NCBI GenBank assembly: GCA_043228905.1
Contig: JBHGNT010000001.1
Coordinates: forward strand, 36,828,001 to 36,892,000
DNA length: 64,000 nucleotides
Reading direction: 5' to 3'
DNA from: Azolla caroliniana
Lineage: Eukaryota > Polypodiophyta
The stretch's first letter is position 1; each line of letters begins with the position of its first letter. The position numbers and the translations under genes are program-made. A model generated the notes under the pieces. The model saw only the letters and a list, made by a program, of their open reading frames with translations. It had not been told where the DNA came from and did no database searches. This document shows, one piece after another, positions 58,452 to 64,000 of the stretch.

Positions 58452-59129
58452 AATTGAGATTTTACTTCTGTATTGTTTCACAGGCTGAATTCCTCCCATC
58501 AACCTGCTATATAATTATTATATACTTTTGGCTTTTGGTGAACTATTTACTCAATGCTGTTGTACATGTTATTTTCAGTTAACTATTATACCCCTATGAT
58601 TATATTTCTGATGGAATTGTTGTACGTATTTATTTGCTGCCTATGTAACAGTTTATAGTGGGATTTCTGGCCATCCATGTGAATGTCTGATGTTTTAGGT
58701 TTTCATGTCTTTTGATGATGTTGGTTGGCCATAGCAAAATCTTATGATTCCAAAATAGATTACACGAGGCTTTTAACAAATCATGTGTCATGAAAATCAA
58801 ATGTTAACCTTACCATCTCATGAATTAATGGTAAGTAATGATTGAATCATAGTGAGTGATACCAAATTCTGCTTTGCTTACATGTCAATCAGGCATACTC
58901 ACCCACACCCACTATCATAAATATTTACGCATGCAAAAAATGCAAAAATAGAAACGTTTGATTATCAGCTATAAGTTATAACATTATCTCTATACATAGA
59001 ATAATGAAAGGCTTTGAGAACGCTGTTACATTATAGCTATCTCAATAATTGAATTGTGGAAACTAAAAATGCACCCAGAGGTATACAATGAGTGGACAGA
59101 TACATTTTTAACTCATTGCAAGAGATATA
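58452..59129. other. convergent intergenic spacer
   Basis: 3' flanks of the F-box gene (+) and the PEX11-like gene (-), which converge here. AT-rich with no other feature. Confidence 0.6.
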
Positions 59130-59513
59130 TTAACAAGCCAGCCAGTTCTTATGCGTGCTAATTAATGCCGAGAGTAGCCCACAACTGGATAGAAGAAGTG
59201 GGTTTGAGAAGACACCCTTTCCATCTCGGATATCACTTAAAGCAAGAAGAGTATCCGAGAGATCTTGAATGATGGATAAGATCTTCATAGCTCGTTTCTG
59301 GCGAATTTCTGAGACCATTCTTTCCACTCCTGAGGGTTCATCAATGTCTTCTTGCTTTTTGAGAGCAATCAGGAGGTTGGATTCCTTGGCAAACATGGCT
59401 TGGATTTGCAGGCTTTTCAGTGTAATGCTGCCAAAGTACCCAATAAACTCTGCCCAGGCACTTACCGTTTGTAGTCTTTTCTGATGTTTTTTGTCCAGAA
59501 GCCCAGATTTGGT
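59130..59513 (-). CDS. PEX11A-like: PEX11A-like peroxisomal membrane protein, last exon
   Basis: The terminal exon on the minus strand codes for 127 residues and starts after an AG acceptor (TGGGCAG|ACCAAA). TKSGLLDKKH...RLQTVSAWAEFIGYFGSI, then ILSIIQDLSDTLLALSDIRDGKG and ISTHKNWLAC-stop, follow plant PEX11A closely (family end STHKNWISC). PEX11 proteins sit in the peroxisomal membrane and drive elongation and division. The preceding part of the family (about 110-120 residues, including the 'FVEQFIWL' region) was not found between 59.5 and 64 kb, so those exons likely lie past the right edge behind a long intron. An in-exon GTAAGTG (59465-59459) mimics a donor, but reading through it matches the family. 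Confidence 0.9.
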   Translation of the reverse strand, partial: TKSGLLDKKHQKRLQTVSAWAEFIGYFGSITLKSLQIQAMFAKESNLLIALKKQEDIDEPSGVERMVSEIRQKRAMKILSIIQDLSDTLLALSDIRDGKGVFSNPLLLSSCGLLSALISTHKNWLAC

Positions 59514-59885
59514 CTGCCCAAAACATGTGAATATATATATCAGTAAGTCCCTTCTGCAGAAAATATGATGCAAAATAAATACATACTTTCAAGGCAATGG
59601 GAAATGTTTTGAAATGCAAGTTTTTCATGCATATAATGGGAAACATTTATGACCTCTATGGCTAGGTCTTCAGACAAGAATTCTGATCACTGATTCTTTG
59701 TGTGTTGTGAGTGCTTTCTAACAATATGCACAAACTATTATGAATTATAAAACTCATTCCACCAGACGCATTATGATCATGATCATGGAGGTTTAGGAAA
59801 CATACAGCATTTACTTTTGTTTCAGTAGGAATAACATGAATTTACCGTTTCTGTAATCATGATTTGCCTCACGTGACAAATTTGG

Positions 59886-59918
<33 letters not shown>
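59886..59918. repeat. (TC)n microsatellite
   Basis: Pure TC run of about 33 bases, upstream of the PEX11-like last exon. Confidence 0.95.
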
Positions 59919-59919
<1 letters not shown>

Positions 59920-61608
59920 GATTTGGCAACAGTAGAATTGATTACTGAATGAGCAACATGCAGCAAGTCTGAGGTTGATAGATTGGGCCAGCTGCCAGAC
60001 AAGGTTCAAGAATAATCTGCAAACTATTCATGATTTTCTGGTGTTAAATGCCTAGGATCATAAACATGTAAGAGACAAGATCTACAGGATAAAGGGCTTG
60101 GTAAGAGTCCACACAGAAAGCTCTCCCAAATCAATCAAGATAAAGGTTTGGATTAATTCATGATATGAAAGAGCATGAACAATTGTGATCTTATATGCTT
60201 CCCACTAGGAGGTAGAACAATCACAGTTGATTGTATCCTTGGGACAATGGAAGCCACAGGAACTACCAGAACTTCACGATTCAACCCCGTCCAATTGGTG
60301 CCAACCACACCATCTTTTTATAAACCTATCACCACCATATTCACCCTCATCCCATGGCAGTATCAACTTTATGCATGAAGTTGCAGAAACTTATTGATGC
60401 CCTAAACTCCCAACTCTCTATTATACTTTATAACTCCACTATCAATAGTTTCCATTCCTTCATAGCATCAAGTCACCAGCTTACGGGAACATGCCCCAAA
60501 ATCAGTAGTACAATGAAGATGTGAAGAGATGTATAGACAACTAGATATAAACGTAAGCGTTGGGGAAACATTACACGCCAGCAAGCAAAAGAGAACCTTA
60601 ATGCACCAAAAAAGAAAGGCTTGCGAGGAAGCATAACATTGGGATTTATAGCACCTCTTCATTTAGGAAACATTCAGGTACCATTCATGATGTATTAGAG
60701 CCCGGAACCCCAACCTCAATTTAGGATCAACAACTATGACATTCTTATTGACAGAATTTGCATCAATTCCCTCCCCGAATCCCCCATACAACCAACGTCA
60801 CAGTCTGACTCTATTTCTGCCACATTCGTCACCTCATACTAAGATCAAGAAATCCATCAACAGCCTTCAACATGGGTGACCATCCAACCACACAAAACTA
60901 CACTTCATTTATGCAGCAATCATAGTTGCTCCTATCCTTGCACACCTGTAAGGGTCTAGACCTTCCAACCAATGAACTATTAACCAAAATTTACAGAGCA
61001 ACGCTTGAAGAAAAACTTAACACTCAGGCTGATGTCAAAGAGTTGTGAGCCCCAAGCCACACAGGCTTACATCATACCAGAGATACATCCTTACATTATG
61101 TTGCTTGGCAGACAAAAACTATAGGCACAAACGAAAAGATTGTATGGCTTCTATGTAGATTCACACAAGGCATTCAATAATGTATCAAATGTCTCCTACA
61201 AAGACTTCATACACTCAGAATTCCCTCTGTCAAGATGTGGGAGATATACAGTATCTGAGAAAATAAAGTGTCTAAGAGTGCCACCAGAGGTCATCACAAG
61301 GACCACTGGTGTGGAGCAAGCAGGGAAGAATGGTTGTGAAGTTTAAAAGGTTGTATTGTAAAGCCTAGATTAATACATTGTAAAATTGTAAGGTTTTCAT
61401 TGTTGCAAGGAGGTACTGAGAGGTAGCATGCACAGCTCATGCATTGCACATATGTATACAAGAGGGTTCTCCTCCCTAGTTGACCTCAAGTAGATCAACG
61501 CCAGTGCTGGGGCTTGTCTATCTAGAACATGTATGAAGTTATCTCCATGCTTCCATACTCTTCTTGCTTGTAGATTCAACCACAAGTCATGACACAAAAG
61601 GGTTTAGT

Positions 61609-61775
61609 AGTCAACAGAAGGAGGTGTACTTACTGCTCAGGAGTCAACATAGGGTGTCTTCGCAACTCAAGAGTCTACAGAAGAAGGTTTACTCACTGCT
61701 TAGGAGTCAATAGACGGCGTGCTTGCAGCTCAAGAGTTGACAGAAGGGAGGTACTACAGTCACAGCTCAGTGTTG
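61609..61775. repeat. degenerate minisatellite, units of about 30-36 bp
   Basis: Five imperfect units start AGTCAACAGA, AGTCAACATA, AGTCTACAGA, AGTCAATAGA and AGTTGACAGA. Units ending CTGCTCAGG/CTGCTTAGG alternate with units ending GCAACTCAAG/GCAGCTCAAG, giving a two-unit higher-order pattern. No conserved frame. Confidence 0.7.
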
Positions 61776-64000
61776 ATTCATTGCTTTGTCTAGTTCCCTT
61801 ATCTTCCCTAAACCTTGTGTTACACATCTCATCCTCATGCCTCAAGTTTCATCTGCTCTTATCCTCATCTGCCCTTATTCTATTTCTCATCCTTATCTGC
61901 TAACATACTCGTATCTTCTTCTGCCCATCCACTCGTCTGTCCAGCCAACCTTTTGTTTGTCTTTCGAGCATCTGTGACATCTATCCTCTTTAGACTCTAA
62001 ATTGACAAAGTAGAAAACTACATCACATGTGGAGACAGCGAGGGAATTGATAAATTAAGTACTCATCATCATTGTTTTTCACACTGGTGGCCTAATATTG
62101 GTCTCTAAATTTCATGCAGGTCTACAACATTAACTTAATGCCCTAGATTGTTTTTGCATACAAGTTCATGATCTTCTGCATATGTACACTGACTCAGCAA
62201 GTTACATCCACCCTAGCAAGCACTATTGAAGTAATAGATTCTTATGTCTACCTAGGAGTCACATTTACAACCACTATTTGGTTTTTCCCTCTCATCCGAG
62301 CCTCCAGAGATCAAACACACTTGAAGTAACACAGCTCTGGCTACAACACCAATACCACTAGGAACCTCATACCAATGTATGGCTATTCAACACCTTGGGC
62401 ACCTTCACCCTTATTCAAGGTGCAGACATATGGGCTCCATGCCTTTCTAAACACATGGACACAAGTACAGAATCCACAAGTCAAGATGAAGATACACGGA
62501 AAAGCCTCCATCCCTAAGAGATCATCTACACTGAATTGACTGGACACCTCATTAGGGTAGAAACACTATTTGATACAGTGAGCCTTGTCATCCAAACCAT
62601 GCCACCTCAGTGAATTACACTCAAACATATTTGAAGCATTGAAGGGAACTATGGCAACACAATAGGGTGACGGGTGCAACCCACAGAGGAGCTGCAGTCG
62701 TTCAGCACAGTGACCTTAAAATTATGAATTTGCTGCCCTTCCAATACCCTAAAACTCTCCAAATGATGAATTGAACAAGGAATAGTGGCAAGAACTATAG
62801 AAACTCAAAATAAAATAAAAACATGGAGCACCTTAAGGTCACTTTTTTTCACAAATGCCTACAACAAAGATAATTTCATGAACTTCCAAAGAGAATGATG
62901 GACATGGACATCGATATGAGTTATAGGTCATCACATAGCAATAGGACACTTACAGTTTCCTCCCACAAGCTAAAGATCAAAGCAGCACAGCACATTGCAA
63001 ACCTAGAGACGAGAGGCTTTGCAAGTTCCATAAAGGAGAGCTTGGGAACAAGGAAAACTAGTGGTATCTTACAAGCACATCAGAGAGATGTCCACTACAA
63101 TCCTTGTAGAGCGTACCACTACTGGTCAAATGATGGAGAAGGCTGACCCACATCACGGTGTCCAAGGCTTGCGTGAGTTTTAAAAGCATAGGACATATTC
63201 CTTTATATTAGCAGAAGGATGCAACAGCAATCACACAGCATTGAGTTCTTCCACAGGCCCCCATTTCCTCTGACAACATGCCAAGGAGTTATCATCAAAA
63301 GAGCATAGCAATGTTGATAGCAACTGAGACCATGAGTACCTGGATGCAAGGAACATAGGCTATACCAACACTAGATCCATGGCGTTCAGTGCTCACCATA
63401 TCCAATCCACCCAAGGACACTAAGATGCATTCAGTGAGCTTTGTTGTAGGTTTTGATTCAACTGCACCAACCAGCACCAGGCATCATGCCCCCTCCTCAC
63501 CATTCATTCCACACATATTACTTATGCACTGTGTGCTCATAAATCTGTCTCAAGAACCATTACCAAGGGTAAAGCTAACCATACATTATGATCATTCCAT
63601 TGGATCCTTAAGAAGCATAGAATATCTACTTGGAATTCAGGGCAGGTAAGCTAAAAAACCTCTCCCGCCATCACAACAAGACCGTTGATTCACACAGTAA
63701 ACAAGAGAATACTATCGTTTTCTTCCTCAACTTTCTTATGATGTAGCACCATTTCTCGACCTTCAACATGAATGGAACATTTCTGGGTCTACTTTGCAGT
63801 AGCACAAAGAAAGTTTCTTGATTCATAATTCACCAAATAAAAGATGCTTAAATCCAACAGAAAGAAAAAAACAAAAAAAACAAGATTTCCTTCGCCATGA
63901 AAACAATAACTTGTTGACTCAGCGAGAAAAGCTGCGAATAAAGCTATGGTTTTCTTGATCAGACATAAAGCGTGCCAATTTGGTGGTCATTTGGAACAGA

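Larger units (their letters stand above)
59514..64000. other. probable PEX11 intron or intergenic; no gene seen
   Basis: A (TC)n tract at 59886-59918, a minisatellite-like block at 61609-61775, and otherwise unassigned sequence. The open frames at 61140-61346, 61589-61903 and 62895-63146 have no recognisable domain. If the PEX11-like gene extends beyond the window, this whole stretch may be its intron. Confidence 0.45.

Noticed and set aside
61589-61903. 104-residue open frame on the minisatellite
   Set aside because: Arises from the repeat units; no conserved motif.
1-64000. CRISPR arrays, bacterial operons, riboswitches
   Set aside because: None seen; repeats lack CRISPR spacing, and all genes have eukaryotic plant structure.

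Overview
The window looks like nuclear DNA of a land plant. It has AT-rich intergenic DNA, many GA/TC, CA and AT microsatellites, GT-AG introns of about 0.2-0.9 kb, plant retroelements (L1-type LINEs, Copia) and plant-specific gene families (ELF4-like, NPH3, nodulin-like MFS, PLS-class PPR). The wording of the PPR repeats, especially the decayed copy at 52.9-54.8 kb, reminds me of fern PPR families. I infer a fern or related early-diverging vascular plant with moderate confidence; no marker here proves it.

Layout. 0-8.8 kb: intergenic, with a LINE 3' fragment (+), a 5'-truncated LINE of another lineage (-), and a TIR element. 8.8-10.7 kb: BTB/NPH3 protein (-), preceded by a tandemly duplicated upstream segment with triplet repeats. 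14.0-16.7 kb: intronless 891-aa PPR protein (+). 19.4-19.7 kb: ELF4-like clock protein (-), with two G-boxes and an evening-element-like site upstream. 22.2-23.2 kb: two-exon twin-CX9C protein (+). 25.5-28.3 kb: three-exon NFD4-type transporter (-). 32.4-34.4 kb: ribosomal protein uS10/S20 (-), with three coding exons and a 5'UTR intron. 36.26-36.33 kb: tRNA-Gly(CCC). 37.8-39.6 kb: three-exon unknown protein of 270 aa (-). 41.1-41.3 kb: 234-bp MITE-like element. 41.7-46.6 kb: L1-type LINE whose ORF2 is intact but for one stop codon. 47.9-54.85 kb: composite of a broken Copia element, a LINE ORF1 fragment and a PPR pseudogene. 55.95-58.45 kb: F-box gene (+) of the stress-induced FBS type. 59.1-59.5 kb: last exon of a PEX11A-like peroxisomal gene (-). 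Its upstream exons were not found and probably lie beyond the right edge.

The genes are unrelated housekeeping, signalling and organelle genes and do not form a functional cluster. Exon structures were assembled by hand from reading frame, splice consensus and family resemblance; several start codons differ from the longest open frame because that frame opens at a non-ATG codon. I found no convincing new biological system. The most interesting items are the ELF4-like promoter, the 23-nt start-codon exon of the F-box gene, the uncharacterised 270-aa protein, the twin-CX9C gene with telomere-like coding repeats, the TIR elements, and the Copia/LINE/PPR mosaic.
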